Below, one piece after another: positions 11,001 through 22,000 of a stretch of 64,000 nucleotides of DNA. Origin of the DNA: Marthasterias glacialis (taxonomy: Eukaryota; Echinodermata; Asteroidea; Forcipulatida; Asteriidae); the NCBI GenBank assembly GCA_911728455.2, contig OU452233.1:18440426-18504425 (forward strand). Direction: 5' to 3'. The position numbers and the translations under genes were made by a program. Position 1 is the first letter of the stretch; each line of letters starts with the position of its first letter. The notes under the pieces were generated by a model. The model ran no database searches. It was not told the origin of the DNA and saw nothing but the letters and a program-made list of their open reading frames with translations.

Positions 11001-12125
11001 ATGGAATCTTGGCCTTATTGGCCCATTAAAAAAAAATTATGACCATGTTTGGTAAAAATTTGATTATTTTTTGTCTCCCTGCTGAAAAAAAATCCACAGG
11101 CATATTCCTTGGGTGGGATTCGAACCCAGGACTCCCGCCATTCTAGAGTAGATGTCTCAGCAGTTTGAATCCTATTAGCAGCGGGCACCGCAACCATTTA
11201 TGATTCAAACTGCCTCTAGCTGCCGGGCAATCTCAGTAGTTTAGTTGGTCAGGCATCTGCTCTAGAATGGCAGGGGTCGTAGGTTTGAATCTCACCTGAG
11301 AAATATGCGTGCGGATTTTTTTCACAGGACACGGGAAAGTACTGAGTATACAGAGCTTAACAAACATCAGTGTATGGGTGAAAAACACAAATAATGTTCT
11401 TTATCCCCGATGCAAAAATTAACATTGGCAAAAACCTAAATTGAAGAATGTTTATATCTTCCAGCGCCAGCAAGTTGTCATGACGGAGATGTGGGCTAAA
11501 ATCTATCCCCAAGTGCACTTCTCTGTTATGCATCCGGGCTGGGCCGACACTCCTGCCGTCCGAACCTCCATGCCAGAGTTTCATAAGACGTTCAAGGACC
11601 GACTAAGAACACCAGAGCAGGGCGGTGACACAATCGCCTGGCTGTGTATTGCTCAAGCTGTGCTCGGTCAACCAAGCGGGCAGTTTTACTTGGGTGAGTT
11701 TGGCTCTATGTAACTGACCAGTCCTTCTCCTGACCAACTCCTTCCTGTAATGCGTTGGCCAATTGCGAAGATTAATTTGGGTTCTCATTCCGAAGTGTAC
11801 ACAGGCTGCCGCCATGAGATTACCTGTGTTATACATTTTGTGTGTGGTGCGATGTGCTGGTTTTATATGATCCAGGAGGGCCAGAGACAAAAAAGGCCTC
11901 CTTTCCCCCCCCACCTCACCTCCCTTCTCCCCAGTCCCCCTCACCCCCACCCACGCCCCCACACTCCCAGCATTTTACTTTCTTGAGGACTTTTGTTTTG
12001 CAGATCGCAAAGCTGTTGCCACCCACCTTGCTCTCGCATGGACGAAGTCTAAGATGGAGGAGAAAGAGAAGCTCATGAAGACACTAGATGAAATGTCTGC
12101 TCCATTCAGAGTCTCCCAGCAGTAA
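5064..12125 (+). CDS. DHRS12: DHRS12-like short-chain dehydrogenase/reductase, complete
   Basis: Eight coding exons: 5064-5119, 6239-6372, 7078-7160, 8739-8834, 9630-9773, 10406-10513, 11465-11693, 12004-12125. They join in phase to 972 nt (323 aa plus TAA), close to vertebrate DHRS12 at about 317 aa. The start MSLYRNSVFIIKGVREF matches the hydrophobic DHRS12 N-terminus. The Rossmann motif TGANSGIG is at residues 46-53, NNAG at 125-128, the catalytic serine in VSSGG at 175-176, and YAQNK (Tyr203, Lys207) is the catalytic pair. A conserved HPGWADTP block follows. It should be an NAD(P)H-dependent oxidoreductase; the substrate is not firmly known for the family. The start exon begins at 5037 behind an acceptor, so there is an upstream noncoding exon. 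Introns carry SINEs, a hammerhead-like repeat and a duplicated splice donor. Each junction is GT-AG. Confidence 0.93.
5265..5490. repeat. Dispersed repeat with poly-C, poly-A and poly-G tracts (copy 2 at 36330-36460)
   Basis: It lies in DHRS12 intron 1. It has C14 at 5306-5319, C7 followed by A25 ending at 5398, and G12 at 5452-5463. The flanking words CTCTTCCCCTCTTGTACAGA and AGAACACAATGAAGACACAA recur at 36330-36460, so this is one repeat family with expanded homopolymers. Confidence 0.65.
5855..6186 (+). mobile_element. Dispersed repeat with hammerhead-like 5' motif, copy 1
   Basis: It lies in DHRS12 intron 1 and is collinear with 30598-30917, ending in the shared word GGTGTTACCGCAAACCAAAT. 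A 3' fragment recurs at 26206-26262. The 5' part holds a folded motif at 5861-5904 with the words CTGACGA and CGAAA flanking a GACTAG/CTAGTC stem. The combination resembles the terminal repeats of Penelope-like elements, but no reverse transcriptase was seen, so the class is inferred. Confidence 0.5.
6470..6985 (-). mobile_element. Dispersed repeat R1 (about 0.55 kb), copy A
   Basis: It lies in DHRS12 intron 2. Read on the minus strand it matches 22105-22660 and 28975-29600 through the blocks around TTGTTCATTGTATTTTGGCT, AACCATGGTTCTGTGTTTAG, TGCAATTCACGGTGCATGAA and GTGCCAGCGGTACCCTCAAA. There is no long intact coding frame and the class is unassigned. Confidence 0.65.
7405..7836. repeat. 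Two MITE-like pieces of the GGGCCCAATTTCATAGAG family
   Basis: They lie in DHRS12 intron 3. Pieces at about 7405-7572 and 7643-7836 share the words ATTTCATAGAGCTGC, ATGTCACATGTAC and GACTGGTA and end in TTGGGCCCAG. The first is inverted relative to the second over part of its length. Related copies are at 27737-27905 and 40540-40712, and diverged traces at 25425-25560 and 54445-54600. Confidence 0.65.
8823..9608 (+). repeat. Direct duplication in DHRS12 spanning the exon 4 donor
   Basis: Copy 1 (8823 to about 9056) and copy 2 (9378-9608) are offset by 555 bases. Copy 1 begins CTCAACGTATTGGTAGGA, inside exon 4 and across its 5' splice site. Copy 2 begins CTCACCGTTTTGGTAAGA and ends close to the exon 5 acceptor region. 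Both share the GGGC(A/G)AGTTGGG block and a CTGAAGG(A/G)CA block. Confidence 0.7.
9796..9962 (-). mobile_element. tRNA-derived SINE D, minus copy
   Basis: It lies in DHRS12 intron 5. The minus strand shows CTCAGTTGTCAGAGCGCC as A-box region within a tRNA-like head and a tail through TTCACCCCAAAATTAAATTG. It forms an inverted pair with 10047-10225 across about 84 bases. Confidence 0.7.
10047..10225 (+). mobile_element. tRNA-derived SINE D, plus copy
   Basis: A box TAGCTCAGTTGGTAGAGC and B box GGTTCAAATCCC are clear. The 5' flank around GAATGGCTTCTGACTG is shared with the copy at 12864-13085, so it is part of the element. The head lacks a full acceptor stem and cannot be a working tRNA gene. 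Confidence 0.72.
11092..11310. mobile_element. Head-to-head pair of tRNA-like SINE pieces
   Basis: It lies in DHRS12 intron 6. The left arm (about 11092-11165, minus) contains GGGATTCGAACCC; the right arm (about 11226-11305, plus) contains TAGTTTAGTTGGTCAGGCA and GGTTTGAATCTCACC. Both share GCCATTCTAGAG(T/C)AGATG in opposite orientation, so the RNA can fold back on itself. Confidence 0.6.
11352..11435. repeat. Short dispersed repeat (copy at 53590-53672)
   Basis: The words CATCAGTGTATGGGTGAAAA and CCCGATGCAAAAATTAACAT recur near 53600-53670 as CATCGGTGTATGGGGT and CCCGATGCGAATATTAACAT. The nature of the repeat is unknown. Confidence 0.5.
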
Positions 12126-12274
12126 AGGTCAGGGGTCAATTCAATGAGGGTCTCTAAGCAACAGAGCTCGAAGGTCACTTCATTTGGACTTTTTAAATTT
12201 TTGTTCCTCAATTGGAACAATATATATTTTTTATGTGTAGTTGTATTTCTGGATAGAGTTTAAGGTCATGTACC

Positions 12275-12508
12275 AATAGACCGATTCATTAAGTCCCGCC
12301 CCAAAACATAATTGACGAATCACAGCATTGGCTACATCACCGCTGTACATGTAGGCAGCACAATGTGCGTCTCTTCAATGCCACACTGCACGACGCGAAT
12401 GCGTTAGCCTTAAGTATGTGGACGCATGTTTATATTTTCCAATATGTGGCGTAGCCAAGGCTGTGATTGGTCAACGTGTAAGGGTGGGGCTTAATGGATC
12501 AGTCTATT
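12275..12508. mobile_element. Complete MITE-like element with terminal inverted repeats
   Basis: The left end AATAGACCGATTCATTAAG pairs with the right end CTTAATGGATCAGTCTATT (two mismatches). There is no coding frame. It lies in the presumed 3' UTR of DHRS12. A truncated relative is at 1831-1990, and a possible right end (GGGCGGGGCTTG...CAGTCTATTGG) at about 34265-34305. Confidence 0.75.
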
Positions 12509-12863
12509 GTTGGCTTCGGCCAGACGGCTGAAAATGCACAACCTAATTCCCTTTTAATCCATTAAAATACCTGCACTACAGTATTTCTAAATCAGTTCTC
12601 TTATTTAATCAAGGATTTTATCAATGATGTTATTGCTCCTTTATATTGAGTTCGTTGACTGGGTTCACTCCGAAATAGTTGGTAAAAAAGTTAGAGACGA
12701 GTAGAAAGGGGATGGCCTCGTTTTTTTCTACCAATTAGTATAACTGCTAGGTCAGCAACCGACACTATGTCAGAAACCTTGAAGGCTTGTTAAGCCTGGT
12801 TTGTGTTCATGCTTATTCCAGATCAAATCGAGAACCGTTTTGAATAATGTAAAATCAACAATT

Positions 12864-13085
12864 AGCAGTTTCAGATTGAATGGCTTCTGACTGTCACCCC
12901 CGAGCAAAGATATTGACAAAATAGGGAGACTGCCAACATTGGGGATGGATAGCTCAGTTGGTAGAGCGCAGGTATGTTAATCCGGGGGTTGCAGGTTCAA
13001 ATCCCACTGCAGTAAATATTTCTCTGTTCACCCCAAAATTAAATTAAAATTAACCCCGTCAGTTTCCCTTGTGGTGTATTGCTTA
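12864..13085 (+). mobile_element. tRNA-derived SINE D, near full length
   Basis: It has the TAGCTCAGTTGGTAGAGC A box, the GGTTCAAATCCCAC B box, a body through TTCACCCCAAAATTAAATTA and the end TTGTGGTGTATTGCTTA. It sits between the DHRS12 stop codon and its poly(A) candidate, so it is probably exonised in the 3' UTR. Confidence 0.72.
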
Positions 13086-13201
13086 ATACCAACATTTAAT
13101 TTTGACATAAAGTCAGTAGTTGTACATGTATTTTTATTTTATATTCTGGAAGAATTATAAACATGTATATTTATATATCTAAATTGAATTATAAATAATC
13201 A

Positions 13202-13207
13202 AATAAA
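13202..13207 (+). terminator. Candidate poly(A) signal of DHRS12
   Basis: AATAAA 1.08 kb after the stop codon. It lies only about 36 bases from a minus-strand AATAAA at 13243-13248 that would serve SDHAF2, so the two transcripts converge here. Confidence 0.4.
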
Positions 13208-13242
13208 TCATAGCAAAAAGTTACTTTTCCTCCGTGAAAGAT

Positions 13243-13248
13243 TTTATT
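13243..13248 (-). terminator. Candidate poly(A) signal of SDHAF2
   Basis: AATAAA on the minus strand (TTTATT on plus), about 760 bases after the SDHAF2 stop. It implies a long 3' UTR that would include a repeat-like block at 13403-13500 related to 45385-45460. Confidence 0.4.
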
Positions 13249-14009
13249 ATTTTTCTTAAAACTTACACATACAATATTTACAATGAAATTTAAATAACCA
13301 ACCTAACAATTGACCCTTACCGTCCAAAATCCTTCTTTATCCACTTTGCCAACATGAGAGATCCAGAAGGACTGATGGCCTTGGGGTTAAGTAATGATTG
13401 CTTATCACTGGATCAGGCATTCCAATCTTATCTAAGTTCAAACAATTTTGTGTGGAGTGACATAGGAGATGAGGATATGGGAGGCTTGAGGGTCATCTGT
13501 AGGCAAGTGGGCCTAGGAATGAAGGGTTTACAGGTAGAAAATCTTTTTTTTTCCTTTACAAATTAGTAAATTTAAAGTTCCAGCCTTTTCCAGTGAGTGT
13601 ATTTCGTCCAGTGCCTTATTCACAGTGACTGTGAGCCGATGTTTTCCTCCAACATTAGTATCGTTGCATGAATTTGATGAGAGAGAAACTAAGTTTCCTT
13701 CACAAAAATACTACGCGTTTCTTCAACCCAACACCTGAACTGTTGGAGTATGATTTTGTTGGCATCTGCTTCTCAAACCCCAAACATGATGTGCTTAACT
13801 GCTGCACTCACTTCAACAAAATCCAAATCTTTCATTTTTTTTCTATTTTTTTTGTATGAACCAGAGAGTCTGATTATCTGAGTGTCTTTTGATCATCTGC
13901 TTTCAAATTGTGATTCCCAATTTCATCACTCGTTTTATACACACCCTTATATTTCACAAGAAAATCTGGTTAGCATTCCTGCTCACTCCCTGAGGTAGAG
14001 TTCTTCGGT

Positions 14010-16820
14010 TTACTGTCGGATTTCATTCTCAGGAAGATCTGGTTGTCGTATCCTTGATTCCATGTTCACATTGCTGACATGTTTCTTTAACAGATCCATC
14101 ACATCACACTTGAACTCATCTGGTGTAGGCTTGTGATCTAGCAACAACAGCAAATAATCGGAGAGAGAAGCAAGTTTTTAAAACGTTCTGTTCCTTCTTC
14201 GGACTTCACAAACTTTACAAGAAAATAAAGATCTCAAAAAGGACTGAGGAAATTTTATTGAAACTGAGAAATAAAAACTGGAAAATCAGAAATGGGGATG
14301 CATCTTTCAGAAAAGGTTTGTAGAAAAAAAACACAAACACAAAAACCCGGAGGACAACAGGACAAGGAATGGGGAAATATCGATTTCCTTACAGATATAA
14401 AGACGCCTTTTAGCCTTTGAGAAAGACTCTGCTATTGTTATAATTATTATTATTATTTATTTGACCTCAACAAAGCAAACAGTAATACAAAAATAGAGCA
14501 ACAATTGCTAAAGTCGAAACGTGAGGCCATTAACAATTTTTTTTTTGCAGAAATAAAAACGAATACACAACAGGACAAACAAAAAGAAGGGGGTGGGGGG
14601 AAGGGTTAGAAATAAAACTGTTTAACCAAACATTTATGAGTTAGCTTTACCTGTCACCCAATGGAATATATCCCAGTCATTATTGGGCTTGTTGATCATG
14701 AAGTCATACTGCTCCAGTTGTGACTTGTCAAATGTTGGAAGATACCGCGAAGCAAAAGTGCTGAAAAACAAGTGAAAAATCACACAGGCCTGATTGCTTC
14801 AGTCTTAAAAGGGCACGGGGCACCAAGGCATTTTCTTCTTGATAAACGGCACCTCTATGAGGAAATTGTGAATTTCCACTGGTACATTTCAAGGGCACCA
14901 AGGCAACGACCAGGTTGCCTCCGTGAAGTATCAGGCCTAATCATAGCCAGGCCTTGCGCTTAGGCTTTTTGTAAAGTAGCCCGAGGGGCTAGTAAACTGT
15001 GCATTTTACTTGTCCCGCTGAAGTTTTCGTTGCCCAAATTTTAAACATATATTGTCATAAATGTATCTTTCTGATACTAATGGTAGCGATCACAACCAGC
15101 TTAACGGTCAAATGAAGTTACACTCACACTCTCAAAAAGAAATTAACACATTTCTAAAATGTATTATTCACATCTGAAAAGGAAGAAGTATGAGCATTAT
15201 AAACAAGTAAGTTGCACAGTTTTTAGTATCCCACAGGGCAAGTTGAGAAGCGGTGTTTACTAGCCCATAGCAGTTTTTATTGTGAGCCCTAATAGTCGGT
15301 ATTTTTCTTATGTTGTGTATTGTACACTACAGAAACCAAGACAGTTGAAGATTTAATCCTGGGTCCATGGAGGTTAAAGGCAGGGGATAAAAGCACTAGG
15401 CAAAACTGATCAATTTTTTTTTTTGTATAGCAAATATTTGAGTATAGCCCTCAAATTGGCAAGTAATAGCCTACTTTGTGGATTATAATTTGGGGCGGTC
15501 CCTTCAATGATTGGGACGATTTTAATTGTAGGTGAACCCCGAGATTTTGTCAAGATCCTGTACCTGAGCAAGAGACCATTTTCAAGCATGCCTCTCTTAC
15601 GGCTCTGGTAGAGCAATCTGGCTCGTTGCAGCTCGATGTCTTCATTAACCGGCTGCTTCCATTCAGGGATGGGTATCTCTGCTGTGGGTGGAGGGTCAAT
15701 CGGAGGACCTCTGGACGCTGTGTAGAGTCGATGTAGCGGCCTCAGATGACCCTGAAAAATATAATAAATAATATGATTTAATCCTTTCTGCTAGAAAGTG
15801 GAGCCTGTTTCACAATCAAAAAAATCATTTACACGCTTCACTGATCCTGCACGGTTGCGTGTACTTTGATGGTAGACGGAAAACAGGACCAAGTAGCACG
15901 ACATTATTGATACATGAATAAAACATCACTGGGTTATCGGTCAGGTCATGCTTTGCATAATGCATTAATAAGGCTGACGTACGTCGCTCTACTTGGTCTT
16001 GTTTTCTATCTACCCACTTTGACACAATGGTAATACTATTATTTAAAGAGTGTGTACAAAGCTATGAGCAAGTGTGTGGAATGGATTTTTTGATGGTTTC
16101 AAATGGTCAATCAGCAGGTGGGTTAAACATTGAAACAATATTTTTTGTTCTATTATTCTGTCCTCAAAGGATTGTTTGTTTTAAAAATAAGTTGCAATGA
16201 TCAGAACAATCCTTCCTGAAATCTGAATGGATTGAAGGACCTGATTGTCAATTTCATGTTCCCCAACCAACTGATTAAAATAATAAATTGGTTACTTGGT
16301 TTGGTAACATTTAATTCATAGTCATCATGCACACCTGACCATCGTATCTGAATCTTTCATGAAAAAACTAAACAAAATAATATTATAATAGCTGCTTTAT
16401 TTATTTTTTTAAAAATAATTTAAGGCCTAAATTTAAATACTGGCTCGCCAGCCAAGGATAGTTACCAATACCAGTGACAAAATAATTGAATAAATTAGTG
16501 TCCACCAACCTTGTTTTTCTTTTGTTCTTGATCTTAACTTTAAGTTAAAAAGCCTTCATTTTATTAAAGGATAACCCATTTGTTTTTGTTTGGCCTTCTT
16601 TGTTTTGACTTGGAGACTGTGTGGTGTGGATGATCGGTGTATCGATTGATTTAATACTAATCGTGATTTACTCCTTGTAAGTTCTAGATGAAACAAAAAC
16701 ATTATCCCTTAATGAATTGGTTACATTTAAATAATATTTTACCGTTTCTGCTGACACAAAACATAACGTTTTTCTGCATGAACCACCGATCAGTTTTCTC
16801 ATAGCTATAGAGGCCGCCAT
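14010..16820 (-). CDS. SDHAF2: Succinate dehydrogenase assembly factor 2, complete
   Basis: Four coding exons on the minus strand: 16820-16743, 15751-15564, 14760-14651, 14137-14010. They join in phase to 504 nt (167 aa; the human protein is 166). The start [17 protein letters not shown] is a basic, Ser/Ala-rich mitochondrial presequence. The core [17 protein letters not shown] and [10 protein letters not shown] are the SdhE/Sdh5 signature, the small helical domain needed for covalent attachment of FAD to the SDHA subunit of complex II in the matrix. The C-terminal exon ([20 protein letters not shown]) is the more variable tail. It is convergent with DHRS12 and head-to-head with SMC4. Intron 1 holds a 160-bp inverted-repeat element; intron 2 shows no feature I recognise. 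Confidence 0.95.
14811..14942 (-). mobile_element. Dispersed repeat R2 (TGATACTTCACGGAGGCAA family), copy 1
   Basis: It lies in SDHAF2 intron 2, just outside exon 3. The family shares CCTCATAGAGGTGCC, TATCAAGAAG and ATGCCTTGGTGCC and starts with a palindrome GAGGCAATTGCCTC, best kept in the copies at 19723-19876 and 26571-26714. No coding capacity is seen. Confidence 0.7.
15863..16022. mobile_element. 160-bp inverted-repeat (MITE-like) element
   Basis: It lies in SDHAF2 intron 1. The left arm at about 15863-15902 (ACGGAAAACAGGACCAAGTA) pairs with the right arm at about 15983-16022 (TACTTGGTCTTGTTTTCTAT on plus). The arms are roughly 40 bases with some mismatches, around an 80-base centre. 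Confidence 0.65.
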
Positions 16821-17251
16821 CTTCGATTCTTATGTAATTTTAAAAAGTGTGGTTATCAGTATACCACAAGTGTTTGAAATGCAATAGGAGACGGCGGGGA
16901 CCCCAACAATTTGTCGAGTTGGCACTTAAGGGAGGTCGAGTTATCAACTACTATCGTTAGTATGCACTCAAAGGTTTTCACTCGTCCCACTTGGTAACTT
17001 AAAAGAAATATGTTTGAAAAAACTGTTTTTTATCCTTTTTTGAAAATATAAAAACACGAAAGCTATTAATATTGAACCTATTGTTAAAAAAGTACTTTAA
17101 TAGTTTTAATATATATTTCTCGAATCTGTTCCATTTTAACAAGTTGTTGAAAGTGCCTGACCTCCAGAATTTTGACCAATCAAATCGTTCGTTAAAAAGG
17201 CGGTCAACGCACAGCGCCATTTTCAATCGTGTTATTGAAGTCAAATGTCAG
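16821..17251 (+). promoter_or_regulatory. Probable shared SDHAF2/SMC4 promoter region and SMC4 noncoding exon
   Basis: It separates the SDHAF2 start from a consensus donor GTAAGT at 17252. The piece ending ATTGAAGTCAAATGTCAG at 17251 has no start codon leading into SMC4 and looks like a 5' noncoding exon; it would splice to the acceptor at 19031-19034, eleven bases before the SMC4 ATG. A CCAAT box (GACCAATCAAAT) lies at 17174-17185. CCAAT-driven, closely spaced head-to-head promoters are common for cell-cycle genes; here it is inference. Confidence 0.45.
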
Positions 17252-17662
17252 GTAAGTTTCCACCCAAAAACACCCTTTTAAGACTTTAATCCCCTTTTAT
17301 TGTATTTGTGTATAATCTTACTGCAGTTACTGTTACGTATTTAATACTAAGATTAATTTAGGATTACATAGATTTTTGTTATTTTTTAGAAAAAACACAA
17401 GTTACGGACAGGAAGGACAACGACAACGTTTATTATTTATCTGATTCACAATTTCAAAACAAACATTGGAACAACATTAAAAATTACAAACACGGTTAGG
17501 TTGGGGGAGGGCGGAAGGGCCAACATTCAGCAAAGTACCGAGGGGGATGTCCAGAGCTTAGCCGTAATGTTGGTGGGGCTATATCAACATGATCAATATA
17601 TCCAATCCAGGGGGGCTTGCGCTAACTTTTTGTCCTGACTGTATACTACCTAGCGTATAGAC

Positions 17663-18232
17663 GCTTTCGAGTCACTTCGTACCTTTGCCACTTCATACGG
17701 TCCCTTCATACCATGGTCACTTCGTACCTTCACCAACGTACGAAGTGACTTTGGACGTTTTGTACCCTGGACGCTTCGTACCTTTCAGAATTAACTTCGT
17801 ACCATCTGTAGTGTTAGTGTTGATTCCGGAATTCTAGTCTACACAGGAATTATGCCCTGTTGTGTCGCGTCAGGAGGACGATTTTTTGAAAGTGTATTTT
17901 TTATTTCTTGTTTTGATTAATTTTCATTAAAGCCCATTTTTCATTTTTAAAATTTTTTTTTTGGACTTATTTTCGTTTAAGACCACTTTTTAGCGTGCGG
18001 TGTGACTTTGGCGGCCGCCACTGCACGGGGATCAACGGGGCATTAACGACCCCCACTGCATCCCATGGGGTCATTAACGACCCCCACTTGTCATAACTCC
18101 TGTATAGAGTTCTGAAGTCTATTGAGGGTACGAAGCGTCCAGGGTACGAAACGTCCAAAGTCACTTCGTACCTTGGTGAAGGAACGAAGTGACCAAGGTA
18201 CGAAGTGGCAAAGGTACGAAGTGACCTGACAC
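17663..18232. mobile_element. 570-bp foldback element rich in TACGAAGTGAC motifs
   Basis: A perfect 24-base inverted repeat lies near the ends: GTCACTTCGTACCTTTGCC... at 17671-17694 and its reverse complement at 18202-18225. Further copies of TTCGTACC or GGTACGAAG are spread in both arms, including a paired CCTGGACGCTTCGTACC / GGTACGAAGCGTCCAGG. CGTATAGAC occurs directly at both flanks (17654-17662, 18233-18241) and may be a target-site duplication. It lies in SMC4 intron 1 (5' UTR). Confidence 0.7.
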
Positions 18233-18757
18233 CGTATAGACCAGCAGTAGCCCCATACATTGTGCCAATACGCTGGACTCCCTCCGCTTCTTGGCCCAAC
18301 GAACCCTGTCCTTTAAAACCAGACATCAACTTTCGAATCGAGACTTACTTTTTTCGGCAAATTTATCCCTCAATGATCGGTCGGTCGTTGCTGTCAGACA
18401 TGTCAGATTCACAGGCAGAGTCTGGAGAAGATTTCCGCACGATCCCCCGTGCGATAAATCCTAGGCTTTTGCTGGAATTTTATGTCAAATCTCGGTGATA
18501 TAAGCCCATGTCAACAACAGCGGAGGAGCCATGATGGTTGCTGTTCAGATGGGGGTTGTATTCCTGCACTAGTCTTTATTCCAGCAGTCATTTTGCGACG
18601 TTTACCTGATAGTGGTGACGTCAAGGTGTCGCGCAGCGGTAAACGTTCTTGAATGTGCTGACTGATTGCGCGCATTACTAATTTTATTAATATTATTACT
18701 ACCAATGCATGAAGTGTCTAGGTACCACACAATCAAATGAAATAATCATACTAAATT

Positions 18758-18895
18758 AATAGACCTAGTGACTGGGGGCATTGTACAGTGTACTCCTTTT
18801 TTGAGATTTTGACATTATTTATATAGTACAAGTTACAACTGATAATGTCAAAATCTCAAAAAAGGAATACAGTGCCCCAGTCACTGGGTCTATTA
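18758..18895. mobile_element. Palindromic MITE, TAGACCYAGTGACTGGGG ends
   Basis: The arms TAATAGACCTAGTGACTGGG and CCCAGTCACTGGGTCTATTA pair, as do CTCCTTTTTTGAGATTTTGA and its complement TCAAAATCTCAAAAAAGGA, giving a near-complete 138-bp hairpin with a short centre. Partial relatives are at 47999-48080 and 52790-52862. Confidence 0.8.
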
Positions 18896-19045
18896 AAATA
18901 ATTAAAACCACCTTAAACTGAATCATCAAAACTGCCGCTCCACAGTCTTATCACTTAATCCGACATCAGTTCATGTTCATACATAAAGCCACAAAATAAT
19001 TTAAAAGTTTTTTTGTTTTTCTCTTGAACTTCAGCGGGGGGAGAG

Positions 19046-22000
19046 ATGGCGAACAAAGATGAAGAGTCAATGGAGGATGGTATCAACACAGAGACAATGG
19101 AAAACAAAGGTATGTCCTGGCACAATCAGTTGTACACCAGCAGATGCTAAAGACCTTGTGAAATTGGTAGGAAAAGCAATGGCAGCTGACTTACCAGGTA
19201 AATCCATTGTTCTGGGAATGAGTGCACATGCTCATAACGGCATTAACATTTATAAGTTACCTGGTAAGTCTGATGCCAACTGTCATTCCAAAGTCTCCCA
19301 TTTACGGAGACACAAATTCTCACAGAAGAAGTTTTACTAAACAAAATGTAAAATTATTGCAATTTCACTTGTTTCAAAGGGTTGCTACAATTGGAGCAAT
19401 AGAAACCCCCAGAGTTTAGATGGGTGTAATCAAGCAATTTTTGTCAGGTTCAGTTACATTTCTGTTCTTTCTTAAAGAAAATGAACCGGAGCAGGGTGCC
19501 TTATCCCAAGATGCCAGCCCAGACATCCCTACAGACACACCGGTAGACCCACCCATGGACACGTCACAGACCAACAGTAGAATCAGCGTTTCAAAACCAC
19601 CAGCCCCAGATGAACCCCGACTCATGATCTCCAAAATTGTGACAGACAACTTCAAGTCTTATGCAGGGAAGGTCTCGCTTGGGCCATTTCACAAGGTTTT
19701 TATTATTTTGTTCTATCTTACAGGCCTGATACTTCACGGAGGCAACGGAGGCAATTGCCTCCGTTGCCCCTGGTCGTTGCCTTGGTGCCCTTGAAATGTT
19801 CCAGTACAAATTTACAATTTCCTCATAGAGGTGCCCTTTATCAAGAAGAAAATGCCTTGGTGCCATTGCCTCAGGAATCGATGTATTTCTAGCAAATCGT
19901 GGCAACTAAACACATTCAAATTCAGCCCTTTTCAAATCAACTACTTATTCTACGGCCATGACCGCATTGGCTATGGCTGCGGCTGCTGCTAAGGGTGTTG
20001 CTATGGGCCTCCTTACGCTTCAACGCATGTTTACTTCAAGCCGCAGCCGCTATATTGGACATCTGATTCTATTTGAGTTTTCAAACTTCACTTTTTTCCT
20101 TCAGAGCTTTTCCTGCATCATTGGACCCAACGGAAGCGGCAAATCCAACGTGATCGACTCCATGCTGTTCGTCTTCGGTTACCGGGCAGCCAAGATCCGA
20201 TCCAAGAAGCTCTCGGTGCTGATCCATAAATCTGAAAACCACAAGAACCTGACGAGTTGTACGGTGGCGGTTCACTTCCAGAAGATCATCGACACCGGGG
20301 TAAATTCAGCCCGGACAATATCTTAATTTTGTCCACAATGATACTTCTTCCTATGCATTTACCTCAATTCATGGTAATCATATTGCAGGCTGGCATATTT
20401 CAGAATGATCTTAAAAAGACTGTATTCTAAATAGATAAAGACATTCTCTGTAAAAGAGTCTTATTTCAACTTTCTTGATCCTCATTCCTCAAAACCAGTA
20501 CGTTCTGAGAACTCTCAGAACCACTAATGTAAAGCGCATTGAGATGTTATTTTGTTATGCTCTACATAAGAACTAGCTATTGTTATCTTTAAGCAAACTT
20601 GAATCCTCAATTTTGATTGGTCGATTCATAGCAACAAGAGTGTGATGTATAACCATATTGCACGGACCATATCACACCCTGTTCTCTAACGTGCTGTTGT
20701 TACGCCTCTGTTCTAACACTGTAAATTCATAAGTAGCGCGTTTGCTTGCAGACAAAATCCCCAGTGACATGGGCATGAAATAATATTGATCATTGCCACT
20801 GCTTCTCTAAGGACTCCAAGGTGCTGGCAATAACCGACACTGGTTACCAAATAAAAGCACCTCAATCATAAAAGATCTTTTCTGATGTTGACCCCAAATT
20901 TATTTATCCTTTTTTTTTTTCAGCCTGGTGATAATGACTACAAGGTGGTTCCCAACAGCGCTTTTGTCGTTTCTCGTACAGCGCATCAGGACAGTAGTAG
21001 CAGCTACTATGTAGACGGCAAGAAAGCAACGTTCAAAGACGTTACAGCCCTGCTGCGGCTGAGTGGTGTTGATTTAGATCACAATCGCTTTCTCATTCTG
21101 CAGGTAAACTAACATATATCTATTAAGTTGATCGATATTGTAAGCACAATGATGTGTTTGTTTATTTGGGCACAATTTAAAGGTAGTTGATGTCATTGTT
21201 ACATTATGAATATTTATCAATAAATTCCTTACTGCATTTACTGCTATCAAATTTTTGAGTGTCGTGGCCGAGTGGTCTAGTCCGCCGAACTTAAGTTTTG
21301 TAGTTTATAGAATGTGGGTTCGAATCCCGCCTGGCCAGTCGCGACACCTGTGTCCTTGAGCAAGATACTTTACCATAATTGCTTTGTCCTTCGGATGGGA
21401 CATTAAGCAGTAGGTCCCCTGTACTAGGATGGGTAGTGCATGTTAAAGAACCCAGAACACTTATCGTGAAAGAGTAGGGGTTTACCCCGGTGTTTCTGGT
21501 TCAGATAGCAAGCAGGTATCTACAGGTTTCCTCAGGCTTTCGAGCTAAAGTGATTGAGTTCGCTTTTGAGGCATCCTTGGTTTCATTTACCAGAAATTAA
21601 TAATAAATAGTAACAATAGCTTATAACTCGTTAATTTTTGCTCTTTTGTCTATTTGTGATGATTTAAAGATTTTGTAAATCCTCTAAAAGTCTAATAAAC
21701 CTTAAGATTGAGAGCTTGATCTCAATACCGCAAGCAGAAATCTCATCTTATCTCGTTTTTTAATTCACACCTCTCCGTCTTAGGGTGAGGTGGAGCAGAT
21801 AGCAATGATGAAGCCCAAGGCACTGACCGAGCACGAGGAAGGAATGTTGGAATACTTGGAAGACATCATCGGCAGTAATCAATTTAAGGAGCCTATAGAG
21901 GAGTTGGCGAAGACTGTGGAGCAACTCAACGAAGAGAGGGGAGAAAAGGTAAGTGAAAACCATCTGAAAGGGATAACACTTCATTGTTTTAGGGGTAGTT

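Noticed and set aside
19958-20326. 122-codon frame starting MTALAMAAAAAKGVAMG before the SMC4 Walker A exon
   Set aside because: The N-terminal part is intron read-through; exon 3 begins at 20105 behind a TTCAG acceptor and joins in phase with exon 2 to give the SMC family sequence.
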